DNA of 64,000 nucleotides from Chthoniobacteraceae bacterium. Lineage in GTDB: Bacteria; Verrucomicrobiota; Verrucomicrobiia; Chthoniobacterales; Chthoniobacteraceae. Shown in pieces: positions 27,432-36,428 of this stretch (the first letter of the stretch is position 1; each line of letters opens with the position of its first letter). A program made the translations under genes and the position numbers. The notes below the pieces were generated by a model that ran no database searches, was not told where the DNA came from, and was given only the letters and a program-made list of their open reading frames with translations. The DNA lies in assembly GCA_028293625.1 (NCBI GenBank), contig JAQGOL010000011.1, positions 62,001 through 126,000 on the forward strand. The letters run 5' to 3'.

Positions 27432-28250
27432 CTATAAATGGCCGGTAAAAAATGCGTTATGCAATTTTTCTTCCGCAATGGTGGTCATCGGCCCATGCCC
27501 GGGACAGATTACCGTAGAGTCGTTGAGCGTCAGGATTTTCTCGCGGTTATTCTTCAACGCTTCCTCGTAAGAAACAGTTCCGCCACCTATCGAACCGGCA
27601 AAAATTGAATCACCCACGATCGCCACCGGCAGGGATAGTCCGTTTACCACATAAGTGATACCGCCAGGCGAATGCCCCCATGTCAGAAGCGCCTCAATAT
27701 CCAGGGCACCGAAGCGAAACCGGCTTCCCTCCACCACGGGATGCGCGCCATCGAGAGGTTCAAGCTCACCGACGTAAGCCATGGCGCCAGTTTCCTCCAT
27801 CAACCGATCGAGATCAAAAATATGGTCTCCATGGGTGTGTGTAAGAAAGATGGCCTTTAATTTCAGGCCTTTGCTTTTGAGCAAATCGAGCATGCCGGTG
27901 CAATCGGATCCGGTATCAAAAGCCACCGCCTCGCGGGAATGAGCTTCCCAAACAAGGTACGAATTAACAGTTACATCGTCAAAAGGAGTATTAAACAACG
28001 CAAGCTGTTCAAGTTCCACCGGAAACGGATGCCATGATTTGCGGCCCGCTTCCACCAAGGCATCAGCGCCAAGGTGAAGCAAAGGCGCAATTTTGCGGGC
28101 AGCCACCTCATTGAACTCTCCTTCTCGCAACCGTTTTACTTCCAGTGCCGCAATGCCGGTCTGCTCGGCCACTTGGCTATCCGAGATCTTCAGGCCACGC
28201 ATCGCTTTGCCAATGATATCGTTAAAATTATCTTCAAGCGGGATTGTCAT
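27432..28250 (-). CDS. metallo-beta-lactamase-fold hydrolase with N-terminal HTH-like domain
   Basis: A 272-residue protein. Residues 1-70 look like a Cro/XRE-type helix-turn-helix: ISDSQVAEQTGIAALEVKRL, then RKIAPLLHLGADAL. Residues about 80-265 are a glyoxalase II-like metallo-beta-lactamase domain with THTHGDH, an Asp in AIVGDSIF and a final PGHGP motif, so two metal ions are likely. Glyoxalase II cleaves S-lactoylglutathione, but many relatives act on other thioesters or sulphur compounds. The fusion suggests DNA binding or use of the HTH as a dimerisation unit; which is unknown. Confidence 0.8.
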   Translation of the reverse strand: MTIPLEDNFNDIIGKAMRGLKISDSQVAEQTGIAALEVKRLREGEFNEVAARKIAPLLHLGADALVEAGRKSWHPFPVELEQLALFNTPFDDVTVNSYLVWEAHSREAVAFDTGSDCTGMLDLLKSKGLKLKAIFLTHTHGDHIFDLDRLMEETGAMAYVGELEPLDGAHPVVEGSRFRFGALDIEALLTWGHSPGGITYVVNGLSLPVAIVGDSIFAGSIGGGTVSYEEALKNNREKILTLNDSTVICPGHGPMTTIAEEKLHNAFFTGHL

Positions 28251-28331
28251 ACATCCTTGGAGTACAAATAAAAATCGACTCCCATATAACGAACGGTTGG
28301 AAAAGGGGGAAGCAGAATGGAGTTGCCGTTG

Positions 28332-29630
28332 TTATTCCACTTCCGGCACAGGAGCGGGTATTGAAACGGCTTCTTTTGCCGGCGAAACCGCGGCCACCAG
28401 GATAAGTGCCAGCAAAATAATGGTTCCGCTCACCCAGAATGCGATGCGGGCGTATTGCGGCCCATCCTTGTCAAAGCTGAGGAGCCAAAACGCCAGGATC
28501 GGACCGATGAAGCGGGCAAGGCTGCCGGCCGACTGCATGAGTCCCAAAGCGCGACCCTGAACGCGACGACCGGTATGTTTTGAAACCAGCCCATTGAGGG
28601 TCGGAGTAATAAAGCCGTTTCCCAGCGCGATTCCAATGCAGACAAAAAGCAGGGCGCACAATTCCGGGCTAAGATGCAGGCCAAGAAATGTTTTCCCGGC
28701 GCTCCAGGAAAAGAGCGCCGCTCCGAGTTGCGCGGTCAGTGGCAATGCAAACATGCTCAATGCGAGAATGCCCGCTCCAGCCATGGCGAGCTGCTTTTCA
28801 ATGGGACGCTTGAGGAGCCGCCGCACCAGTCCGCCCTGAATCAGGACGCCAAGCACGCCGACATAAGCCAAAATGTAACCTGTATGCGCGATGTCATATC
28901 CAAAGTGTTCTTGGTTAAACAACGCGAAAAGGGAGGTCATCATCGAGAACCCCATGATGGACGCCAAATAGGCCAATACGATCGTGGCAATCATGGTCCC
29001 ATTTTCGGTGCTGAAAACCTCGCGCAACGGTGTGCGCTCATGGGCTTGGACCCGGTGTTCGGGTCCATGAGTTTCGGGGAGAAAGCGGAGAACAAGCAGC
29101 GCGTTACAGAGTGCCAGTCCTGCCGCTACGTAGAATGGAACCGAAACCCCGAATTTTCCGCCCAGCACGCCGCCGAGCGCCGGTCCGATGATAAAGCCAA
29201 GTCCAAAAGCGACCCCAATAAGCGCCATCGACTTTGAGCGCTGCTCGGGAGTGGTCACATCGGCAATACAGGTTTGGGCCGTGGCAATATTCCCGCCGCT
29301 GATCCCATCAATGATGCGGCCCAGGAAGAGCATCCAGAGCGTATTGGCCGCTCCCAGGATCACAAATCCGATAGCCGTGCCGAAGATACTGAAAACCAGA
29401 ACCGGTTTACGCCCGATACGGTCGGAGATTTTTCCAAAAAGCGGCGAAAAAATCACCTGCAGGAGCGAGTAGATTCCCACCAGGAACCCAAGCTGCATTT
29501 CAGTCGCCCCAAACCTCGCCTCATGTGCATAAACCGGCAGGACCGGAATCATGATTCCGAACCCGATCATATCGATCAAAATGGTTAGAAAAATGAGACC
29601 TAGTGGAGAACGAGCGGGCGAAGCGGACAT
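28332..29630 (-). CDS. major facilitator superfamily transporter, TetA-like
   Basis: A 432-residue, 12-helix MFS protein of the drug:H+ antiporter-1 (TetA) type: the first helix contains FLTILIDMIGFGIMIPVLPV, and the loop 2-3 motif is GKISDRIGRKPVLVFS. The loop after helix 4 contains CIADVTTPEQRSKSMALIG, also as in TetA. Substrate unknown; such proteins often export drugs or small metabolites. It precedes the HTH/metallo-beta-lactamase gene by 81 bases on the same strand, so co-transcription is possible. Confidence 0.85.
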   Translation of the reverse strand: MSASPARSPLGLIFLTILIDMIGFGIMIPVLPVYAHEARFGATEMQLGFLVGIYSLLQVIFSPLFGKISDRIGRKPVLVFSIFGTAIGFVILGAANTLWMLFLGRIIDGISGGNIATAQTCIADVTTPEQRSKSMALIGVAFGLGFIIGPALGGVLGGKFGVSVPFYVAAGLALCNALLVLRFLPETHGPEHRVQAHERTPLREVFSTENGTMIATIVLAYLASIMGFSMMTSLFALFNQEHFGYDIAHTGYILAYVGVLGVLIQGGLVRRLLKRPIEKQLAMAGAGILALSMFALPLTAQLGAALFSWSAGKTFLGLHLSPELCALLFVCIGIALGNGFITPTLNGLVSKHTGRRVQGRALGLMQSAGSLARFIGPILAFWLLSFDKDGPQYARIAFWVSGTIILLALILVAAVSPAKEAVSIPAPVPEVE

Positions 29631-29741
29631 GCAAAAAGGAATGGTGAAAGGGCTTTGATTAATGGATCACACAATCAAAGGGAAAGGTTCATTGCGGGAA
29701 TCCACAGCGGAGCGTGCGAATCGGGTGCCTTAAGAAACCAA

Positions 29742-29966
29742 TCAATGGCATCCGCAGCCGGTCCCACACGATCCGCCGGCCGGCGTTGGACTCGCCCCTC
29801 CGCCTCCTCCTTTTGCGACAAATCCGTAGCCGCCACTGATGACGCGCTGGACCGGCTCGCCCGTTTCCGGATCGGCGCTCAGTGGTGCATCTTTCATGCT
29901 CTGCTGAAATTCGAACCGTCTTACAGGTTTTGAAGAATCGGTGGTTTCGTAAACGTAGGTGGCCAT
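29742..29966 (-). CDS. FmdB-like small protein with C-terminal Cys/His tail
   Basis: A 74-residue protein beginning MATYVYET, then FEFQQSMKDAPLSADPETGEPVQRVISGGYG. This is the FmdB/CxxC zinc-ribbon layout, but without the two CxxC pairs of the usual ribbon. The C-terminus is Gly-rich and ends CGTGCGCH, which could bind a metal. Function unknown. It lies upstream of the MFS gene on the same strand (111-base gap). Confidence 0.65.
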   Translation of the reverse strand: MATYVYETTDSSKPVRRFEFQQSMKDAPLSADPETGEPVQRVISGGYGFVAKGGGGGASPTPAGGSCGTGCGCH

Positions 29967-30020
29967 CCTTGGAACTTATCGGCCGCCCGAGCCGGGTGGC
30001 AAGCGGCACGAAAACAAAGA

Positions 30021-30048
30021 AAAGCGGGGCTCGAATGAACCCCGTTTT
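30021..30048 (-). terminator. intrinsic terminator of the sedolisin gene
   Basis: CGGGG (30025-30029) pairs with CCCCG (30040-30044), with AAAG and TTTT flanks extending the stem. On the minus strand the U-rich side follows, about 29 bases past the protease stop codon. Confidence 0.65.
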
Positions 30049-30076
30049 CGCTAAGCCGCCCGATTTCCGGCACTAA

Positions 30077-33022
30077 TCAGCGAGGCGAGAGCTGGATCGC
30101 GCCACTTTTATTAACAATCAAAAACACCCCTCCAGCAGTACCTTGGACCTGAAGCAACGCGCCTGAGAATAATGTTTTAGACCTTGATACCGAGTGGATG
30201 AACGAACCCTGAAAAATTCCAGTGGGCGCATTTATAACAATCGACAATTTGTTTACGTTTTCTGATTCAAGCGTGATTTTATTCGACAAAGAAAGAAGCA
30301 AATCCGCTTCAAGTGGCGTCGGTAGATTTCCCTCGCTCAACATCAGTTTGCCCGCCCCTTCGGCCCAGTCCAAAACCCGGGTTTCCTTTTGCGGCGCGGC
30401 GTACCGGGAGCCGATCACAGCAAGATTTTTGATCACAAACCCTTCTGAATAGACGCCCGAGGATTGAGCCGGCCTGATCCAGGCGACGCTACCCGCACAA
30501 TCGCTAACGGCCGGGTCTTCCTTGAAGAAAAGTTCGCCGGCAATGCCACCAAGAGGCTTTTTATAAAGCGGCGAGTAAATCGGAAATAGACCTCCGCTCT
30601 TAAGCAAAGTGCTGGAGCTAAGCGATTGGGCATCCCCCAGCTTGCCGCTGAATTTAACCTGCCCGGCCGCACTTACTTTTAACCTCCCATAACCGTAGCC
30701 TTGAGGAAACTGCGGCGACGGATACGACTGCGGATCCGGGATCAACAAAAGCGTATAGCTGCCTTGCTGGGGAGCCGGTTGAGCCACGCTGTAGAAGGGA
30801 CGAGACGCACTTAAAGTGCCGAGCCGTCCGCCCACATATAGCACACCAGCAATTCGCGGAGAGTCTTGCGAGCCGATAAAGCTCAAGTCTACTACAATAT
30901 CGCCCGTGTCCTGGCTGAGCTTAACATGAGAGTTACCACTTTGACTGAATGCACCCGCGAAACTATAAACTTTGCCGTTGATTTTGATTTGCGCAGTAAA
31001 CCGGTTTGTTCTCGTTACATTCGCCTTGAAGTATCCATTGCCATCTCCTTGAATGAAGTTAATCAGCCCTTCGTAAACCCCTGGCGCCGGCAACACCGCT
31101 TCCCCGGTCACGGTGAATTCATTCGGACTTTCTACTGTTCCCGATGCTACCTCGACCGTCACTTTCCCGGTGGAGGCGCCCACCGGGACCGCGGTCACGA
31201 TCTGTGTTGACAGGTTTGATGTGATGACGGCCTCGGTTCCATTGAACTTCACACTCGTAGCGCCCGAGAGATTATTTCCTATGATAGTAACCGAGGCGGC
31301 GAAAGCACCGATGGAAGGATTCACCTCTCTAATAGACGCACCGCTGTTTTGCCCGGTCAACGTTTGCAGCAGCACGGCGACGTCCGGCACACCAACACCG
31401 GTTACCAGGTCATAACCAGAGCCCGCCCGATAGGCTCCGTTATTACCCGTAATGACATCGCGAAAACTATCCGTGCCTAACAAGGGATAAATGCGAGGAT
31501 TCAGAAGCCCTAAGGGAGGCTGTGAAAGCTTCGCGCGCGCTTCATTGATTAACGCGCAGAAGCCCGCCCAGACAGGCGCGCTCCAACTCGTCCCGGCGAC
31601 TGAATACCCTTGCCCTCTAAAATAAATATAAGCCGGCGTGGGACTGCCTCCAACCAGACTTAAATCCGGCGCAAGCCGATCTGTCCCCGCCGGCACGCCG
31701 ATGCCGACTTGCCAGCTTGGGCGGCTGAAAAGCCGGCTTAATCCCCCGCCGCTGCCTGACCACCCCACCTCGCTACTGCGCTGCCCTGTTGTCGGATTCA
31801 AATAAAGGTTGGTTCCACCGACCGACGTGACGCTTGGATCCGAAGAGAAATACTCGACCTGAAGCGGCCCGGTTGCATGCCCGTCATTACTCTGGTCCGG
31901 ATTGGAACCTTCGTCTCCCGATGAAACCAGAATACTTACTCCGCTGTTGGCAATTGTGGCAAAATACTGCGTCTCGGCCTGGAGCACGCTGATGGGCAGA
32001 TAGGTTTCACCAATACCGAGACTGATTGAAAGCTGCTGCAATTGCGGCTGTGACGGCAGGTCGCTGATTATCCGCAGCAACGATTTATTTATATCAACGA
32101 AGGTAAGCGAACCTGCCGCGTACACCCGCACCTTGGCGCCTGGCGCAATGCCACTGCTCCACTCCACATCGAGGGTCTCCTCCACACCGAGCGGAGGCAA
32201 TTGGACGCCGGTCACATTGATTTTCTCAATATTATTGATGCTCTGCGAAATGCCGTTGATCAGCCAAAACTGAATCAAGTCATCGTCATTGGGCACAGTA
32301 TCAATTAGAATGCCGATTTTCTGTCCGGCGCCTGTTACACCGAGGTTATTGGCATTGTAGGCGCCGGTGATTTCACCAATGAGATAAGGAGCGCGATTGG
32401 AAAAGTTAGGCTCGACGCTTGAGACCTTCTTATGAAACTTCAAGTAAGGCTGTAGTCCGTTGATACCCAACACTGAGCCGGCCACATCCGCCGGCATGCT
32501 TGGAGCAGTCCGCGCACTTTTATAACTGACTCCCTCCACGGATACTTCAACCACCTCAGTATTAAAACTCTTTTGAATCTGATCGACTGTTCCCCTCACA
32601 AACAGCGCCAGCCGGCTTGAATCAACAAGAGTGATCTCAAATCCTTCTTTCAAAAACCATTTGCGCAAGGCGGCATAATCGGATTCCAAGGGCAGGTAAC
32701 GCCGTTCCATTTCGGCATGAGAAACCACTTTTCCACTCGCTACCTTCTGCGTGAACTCCGCGTAGTTGCGCATTCGGAGTGGAATCTCAAGTTCCATCGT
32801 GGTCTGCGTCTGATTTTTTCGCAGGAGATGCATTGTCGCCGCGGCTTCCGCAGGCGGCGGCACGAGGCTCCCTGCAAAAACAACGCGCTCCGGAGAAGCT
32901 GCGCCTGCCTTGAGCGGAAACCCGACGAGTCCCGCGACCATTATCCAAACCACCAAACCCATTACGAATAAAGGGAGCTTACCTCGTTTTATTCTCCCTC
33001 TATTCCCGACGCGCACCACCAT
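30077..33022 (-). CDS. secreted sedolisin (peptidase S53) with IPT and C-terminal beta domains
   Basis: A 981-residue exported serine-carboxyl peptidase. A basic n-region and hydrophobic segment form the signal (about residues 1-42). A pro-kumamolisin activation domain follows, then the S53 catalytic domain: Glu and Asp in GVEETLDVEWSSG, the oxyanion Asp in VSSGDEGSN, and the nucleophile in AGTSWSAP; GVGVPDV probably lies at the calcium site. After it come an IPT/TIG domain (SVTIIGNNLSGATSVKFNG) and about 350 residues of beta-rich sequence beginning GVYEGLINFIQGDGNGYFK. Sedolisins work in acidic surroundings. The start is uncertain: ATGs at 33022, 33040 or 33130; 33022 gives the most compact signal peptide. 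Confidence 0.85.
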   Translation of the reverse strand: MVVRVGNRGRIKRGKLPLFVMGLVVWIMVAGLVGFPLKAGAASPERVVFAGSLVPPPAEAAATMHLLRKNQTQTTMELEIPLRMRNYAEFTQKVASGKVVSHAEMERRYLPLESDYAALRKWFLKEGFEITLVDSSRLALFVRGTVDQIQKSFNTEVVEVSVEGVSYKSARTAPSMPADVAGSVLGINGLQPYLKFHKKVSSVEPNFSNRAPYLIGEITGAYNANNLGVTGAGQKIGILIDTVPNDDDLIQFWLINGISQSINNIEKINVTGVQLPPLGVEETLDVEWSSGIAPGAKVRVYAAGSLTFVDINKSLLRIISDLPSQPQLQQLSISLGIGETYLPISVLQAETQYFATIANSGVSILVSSGDEGSNPDQSNDGHATGPLQVEYFSSDPSVTSVGGTNLYLNPTTGQRSSEVGWSGSGGGLSRLFSRPSWQVGIGVPAGTDRLAPDLSLVGGSPTPAYIYFRGQGYSVAGTSWSAPVWAGFCALINEARAKLSQPPLGLLNPRIYPLLGTDSFRDVITGNNGAYRAGSGYDLVTGVGVPDVAVLLQTLTGQNSGASIREVNPSIGAFAASVTIIGNNLSGATSVKFNGTEAVITSNLSTQIVTAVPVGASTGKVTVEVASGTVESPNEFTVTGEAVLPAPGVYEGLINFIQGDGNGYFKANVTRTNRFTAQIKINGKVYSFAGAFSQSGNSHVKLSQDTGDIVVDLSFIGSQDSPRIAGVLYVGGRLGTLSASRPFYSVAQPAPQQGSYTLLLIPDPQSYPSPQFPQGYGYGRLKVSAAGQVKFSGKLGDAQSLSSSTLLKSGGLFPIYSPLYKKPLGGIAGELFFKEDPAVSDCAGSVAWIRPAQSSGVYSEGFVIKNLAVIGSRYAAPQKETRVLDWAEGAGKLMLSEGNLPTPLEADLLLSLSNKITLESENVNKLSIVINAPTGIFQGSFIHSVSRSKTLFSGALLQVQGTAGGVFLIVNKSGAIQLSPR

Positions 33023-33169
33023 TTGCGATTGCATAGCCATCCATGGTAAGCGCGCAACGCTTAACCATAAATGCGCCAAAAAGCCCACGCTAAACCCACT
33101 CCGCAACTTCACCCATAAATACCTTTCCATCCGAGTTGCCAATCCGTGCAAAAAAGTCACATTACACGC

Positions 33170-33544
33170 ATGGATCTTCCTGATGAAATTGCCTTGACCA
33201 AAGAGCAACGCAACTGGGCCATGTTCGCGCATCTGAGCGCGTTCGCCTATTATTTTACTGGTGTCGGACACATCATCGGCCCGCTCGTCATCTGGTTGCT
33301 TAAACGCGACGGCAATCCATTTGTTGATGACCAGGCCAAGGAAGCGCTCAACTTCCAGATCTCAATTTCCATCTACGTCATTGGCGCAATCGTGCTCTGC
33401 TTAACCCTCGTTTTTGCAGTCATCGGCATTCCCCTACTTTTTTTACTGCACGCTTTTCAGATCGTTTGCATGGTGATTGCCGCCATCAAAGCCAGCGAGG
33501 GCGTCCCGTTTCGCTACCCGTTTTCAATCCGCTTTATCAAGTAA
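33170..33544 (+). CDS. DUF4870 membrane protein
   Basis: A 124-residue protein with three hydrophobic helices. Family marks: MFAHLSAFAYYFTGVGHIIG, GPLVIWLLKRDG, then VDDQAKEALNFQISI and the C-terminal FRYPFSIRFIK. DUF4870 has no known function. The ATG at 33170 is preferred over a GTG at 33146. It diverges from the sedolisin gene and precedes the first PQQ-like gene. Confidence 0.85.
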   Translation: MDLPDEIALTKEQRNWAMFAHLSAFAYYFTGVGHIIGPLVIWLLKRDGNPFVDDQAKEALNFQISISIYVIGAIVLCLTLVFAVIGIPLLFLLHAFQIVCMVIAAIKASEGVPFRYPFSIRFIK

Positions 33545-33603
33545 TCAGGGCAGGCTCAGAGAGGGCGTTGACAGACTTCACGAGCCTGCGTAGGGCTTGG
33601 ACT

Positions 33604-34857
33604 GTGAATGGTAAAATTTCCTTTGGACGGCTGAATCCATTAACCGGATCGCTTCTTGGAGCGGTATTTGGTTTTTCGCTTTTTTGCACCGACGCTTCTG
33701 CCGATTGGCTCCATTACCGCGGCCCGGCTTTTAACGGCAGTTCCACGGAAAAACTTCCAGCTACGCTTCCTTCCGAAAGCCCCCGTCAACTCTGGAAAGC
33801 GTCCCTTGGCGTTGGCACATCCGCGATTACGGTCAGTAACGGGCGGATATATTCCATGGGCAATCTTAACGACAAAGACGTCGTTTATTGTCTTGATGCG
33901 AAAACCGGCAAAGAGGTCTGGCGCCACGAATACCCGCTTGGACTCGACAAACGGATGTTTGAAGGAGGTCCGGCCTCGACTCCCACTCTCGATGGCGAAC
34001 ATGTCTATACCGTCAGCCATCAGGGAGACCTTTTTTGCCTGGAAGCAGCCACCGGGAAAAAGATCTGGTATAAACATTACCAAAAAGATTTAGGCGGCAG
34101 ACGCCCTCAATGGGGCTTTGCTGGTTCGCCCACGGTTGAAGGCAGGATGCTCCTCCTTGATGTTGGAGGGGAAAGCGCTTCAACGGTCGCCCTCGATAAA
34201 TCAACCGGCGCGGTCCTCTGGAAAGCTGGCAACGATGAAGCGGGTTACGCCTCGCCCGTTGTCGCAACGATCGGCGGCAAACGGACCGCCATCCTCTTTA
34301 AGGAAAATGCGCTGGTCGGTTTGGATATCAAAGACGGCCGCGAACTTTGGCGCTCTGGCTGGAAAACCAGCTATGGCGTCAATGCAGCCACCCCAATTGT
34401 CCTGCCCGGCGACAAAATCTTCATTTCAAGCGGTTACGGGAGCGGTTGCGCTTTGATTGCCATCGCCAATGGCAAGGCGACGGAACTCTGGCGCAACAAA
34501 AACCTTAAATCGCAGGTCAACACGCCTGTCGCTTTTCAAAACCACATTTACGGGCTCGACGGCCAGGCTGATCCAAAATCGCCTTTAGTCTGTCTCGATG
34601 CCGCTCGCGGTTCTGTTGTCTGGACCGACAAAAGCGTCGGCGGTGGATCTCTTGTTATTGCCGACGGTAAACTGATCATCCTGAGCGAGCGCGGTGAACT
34701 GCTTATTGGCGACGCCTCCCCTGCCGGATTCAAACCGGTTTTGCGGGCGCAAGTGCTAGGCGGCCGTTGCTGGGTTCAGCCGACCTATTCGGGCGGCAAA
34801 GTTTTTGCGAAGAATAATCAGGGTGAATTGGTTGCTCTCGATCTTTCTTCAAAATAA
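33604..34857 (+). CDS. secreted PQQ-binding-like beta-propeller protein 1
   Basis: A 417-residue exported repeat protein. A signal sequence ends near ASADW, followed by LHYRGPAFNGSS. The body is made of PQQ-type beta-propeller blades with the pattern Y-x-L-D-A-x-T-G-K-x-x-W, e.g. VYCLDAKTGKEVWRHEY, FCLEAATGKKIWYKHY and VALDKSTGAVLWKAG. In this subfamily the propeller usually is not a PQQ enzyme but a BamB-like scaffold; no function is known. The GTG at 33604 is chosen because it directly precedes the signal peptide. Confidence 0.75.
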   Translation: MNGKISFGRLNPLTGSLLGAVFGFSLFCTDASADWLHYRGPAFNGSSTEKLPATLPSESPRQLWKASLGVGTSAITVSNGRIYSMGNLNDKDVVYCLDAKTGKEVWRHEYPLGLDKRMFEGGPASTPTLDGEHVYTVSHQGDLFCLEAATGKKIWYKHYQKDLGGRRPQWGFAGSPTVEGRMLLLDVGGESASTVALDKSTGAVLWKAGNDEAGYASPVVATIGGKRTAILFKENALVGLDIKDGRELWRSGWKTSYGVNAATPIVLPGDKIFISSGYGSGCALIAIANGKATELWRNKNLKSQVNTPVAFQNHIYGLDGQADPKSPLVCLDAARGSVVWTDKSVGGGSLVIADGKLIILSERGELLIGDASPAGFKPVLRAQVLGGRCWVQPTYSGGKVFAKNNQGELVALDLSSK

Positions 34858-34943
34858 AAGACGCCCGTGGTGATTGATAGCGTTGTGCGCGATGGCTTCC
34901 CGCCTGGTTATCTCGCGCTATTTCCCCTTGTAGCCCCCTTTGC

Positions 34944-36293
34944 ATGAAATTCCATTTTCCTCTCATCGCCATCGCCCTTGCCTCTTCGCTCAATGCAAAT
35001 GCCGAAAACTGGGCGCAATGGCGCGGCCCGGCTTTTAATGGCACCTCTCCGGAAGCAAATCTGCCTTCAAACTGGAACGCGACCGAAGGTGTCAAATGGT
35101 CAACACCATTGCCCGGCATCAGCGGTGCGACGCCGGCAATCTGGGAAGACTCCATTTTTGTTTCAAGCCCGGATGCCAATAAGAACCTGCTCCTTTTCTG
35201 CCTCGATCGCAAAGACGGCAAGGTGCGTTGGCAAAAACAAGTGGCCACCGGGAATATCGATAAAGGCCGCGGCAACATGGCGTCCCCCTCTCCGCTAACG
35301 GATGGCAAAACAGTTTATGCCTTCTACGGCACAGGCGATTTGGCGGCATTTGATTTTAATGGCAACGCTCTCTGGCAACGCAATCTGGGTGCTGATTACG
35401 GCCGGTTTGCCATCATGTGGACCTACGGATCCAGCCCGCTCCTTTTTGAGGGCAAACTTTACATCCAGGTTCTTCAACGGTCACCGGCTCCAGCCGATTA
35501 CCCTGGTCTGGCCGGTTCCGCGGGAGATCGCGAGAGTTACCTTATCGCCCTCGACCCGGCGACAGGCAAAACCCTCTGGAAACAGCTGCGCTCTTCCGAA
35601 GCCAAGCTCGAAAGCCAGGAAAGTTATGCATCCCCGGTGCCGCATCGCACGCCGGATGGCAAAGCGCAGATTCTGCTCGTTGGCGGCGATTGCATGACGG
35701 GCCACGATCCGGCCACGGGAGCGGAACTTTGGCGCGGATACGGCATTAACCGCAAAGGCGGCGAATGGATGCGCGTGGTTGCAAGCCCGGTCAGCGCCGC
35801 GGGTCTTGCCATCGCATCCGGTCCCAAAAAAGAACCGCTCATTGCTTTCCGCACCGATTTAAAGGGCGACATCAGCGAGAGCGGTGTGGCCTGGAGTTTT
35901 GACGAAAAAAAGACCCCTGACGTCTGCACCCCGGTCTTTTACGACGGCAAACTCTTTGTCCTTGATGGCGATTCACAGACCCTCACCTGCCTTGACCCTA
36001 AAAGCGGGGCGAAAAAATGGCAGGGCAACCTTGGTGATCGTATGGTGATCCGCAGTTCTCCCACCGCGGCTGATGGCAAGATTTACATCATCAATGAAAA
36101 AGGAACGGTCTTTGTTTGCAGCGCCGGGGACGAATTTAAACTCCTGGCGACGATTCCGATGGGCGGCAGCGAAGGAACCCGGTCATCGATCGCAATTTCC
36201 AACGGCCAGCTTTTTATCCGTACTACCAACGCCTTGCACTGCATTCAAGGCGGTCTGCCAACGGTTGATTCCGTCCAGAAATCGTCCAATTAA
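34944..36293 (+). CDS. secreted PQQ-binding-like beta-propeller protein 2
   Basis: A 449-residue paralogue of the preceding gene, 86 bases downstream. The signal peptide is FHFPLIAIALASSLNANAEN; the next stretch WAQWRGPAFNGTS parallels LHYRGPAFNGSS in the first copy. Blade motifs include FCLDRKDGKVRWQKQ, IALDPATGKTLWKQ and TCLDPKSGAKKWQG. The pair probably arose by duplication. WRGP starts of this kind are common in secreted Planctomycetes/Verrucomicrobia PQQ-like proteins. Function unknown. Confidence 0.78.
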   Translation: MKFHFPLIAIALASSLNANAENWAQWRGPAFNGTSPEANLPSNWNATEGVKWSTPLPGISGATPAIWEDSIFVSSPDANKNLLLFCLDRKDGKVRWQKQVATGNIDKGRGNMASPSPLTDGKTVYAFYGTGDLAAFDFNGNALWQRNLGADYGRFAIMWTYGSSPLLFEGKLYIQVLQRSPAPADYPGLAGSAGDRESYLIALDPATGKTLWKQLRSSEAKLESQESYASPVPHRTPDGKAQILLVGGDCMTGHDPATGAELWRGYGINRKGGEWMRVVASPVSAAGLAIASGPKKEPLIAFRTDLKGDISESGVAWSFDEKKTPDVCTPVFYDGKLFVLDGDSQTLTCLDPKSGAKKWQGNLGDRMVIRSSPTAADGKIYIINEKGTVFVCSAGDEFKLLATIPMGGSEGTRSSIAISNGQLFIRTTNALHCIQGGLPTVDSVQKSSN

Positions 36294-36428
36294 GTGCAGC
36301 CATCGGAATTCCTGTCGATTTGATACAACTAAGGAGCGAGCGTGCATGCCCGCTCTGTGCCGTTAATCCTGTTCCGGCTCCAAAAATTTGATCGGCGCGA
36401 ACAGGCAAGTAATTAAGGATTAGTTTTA

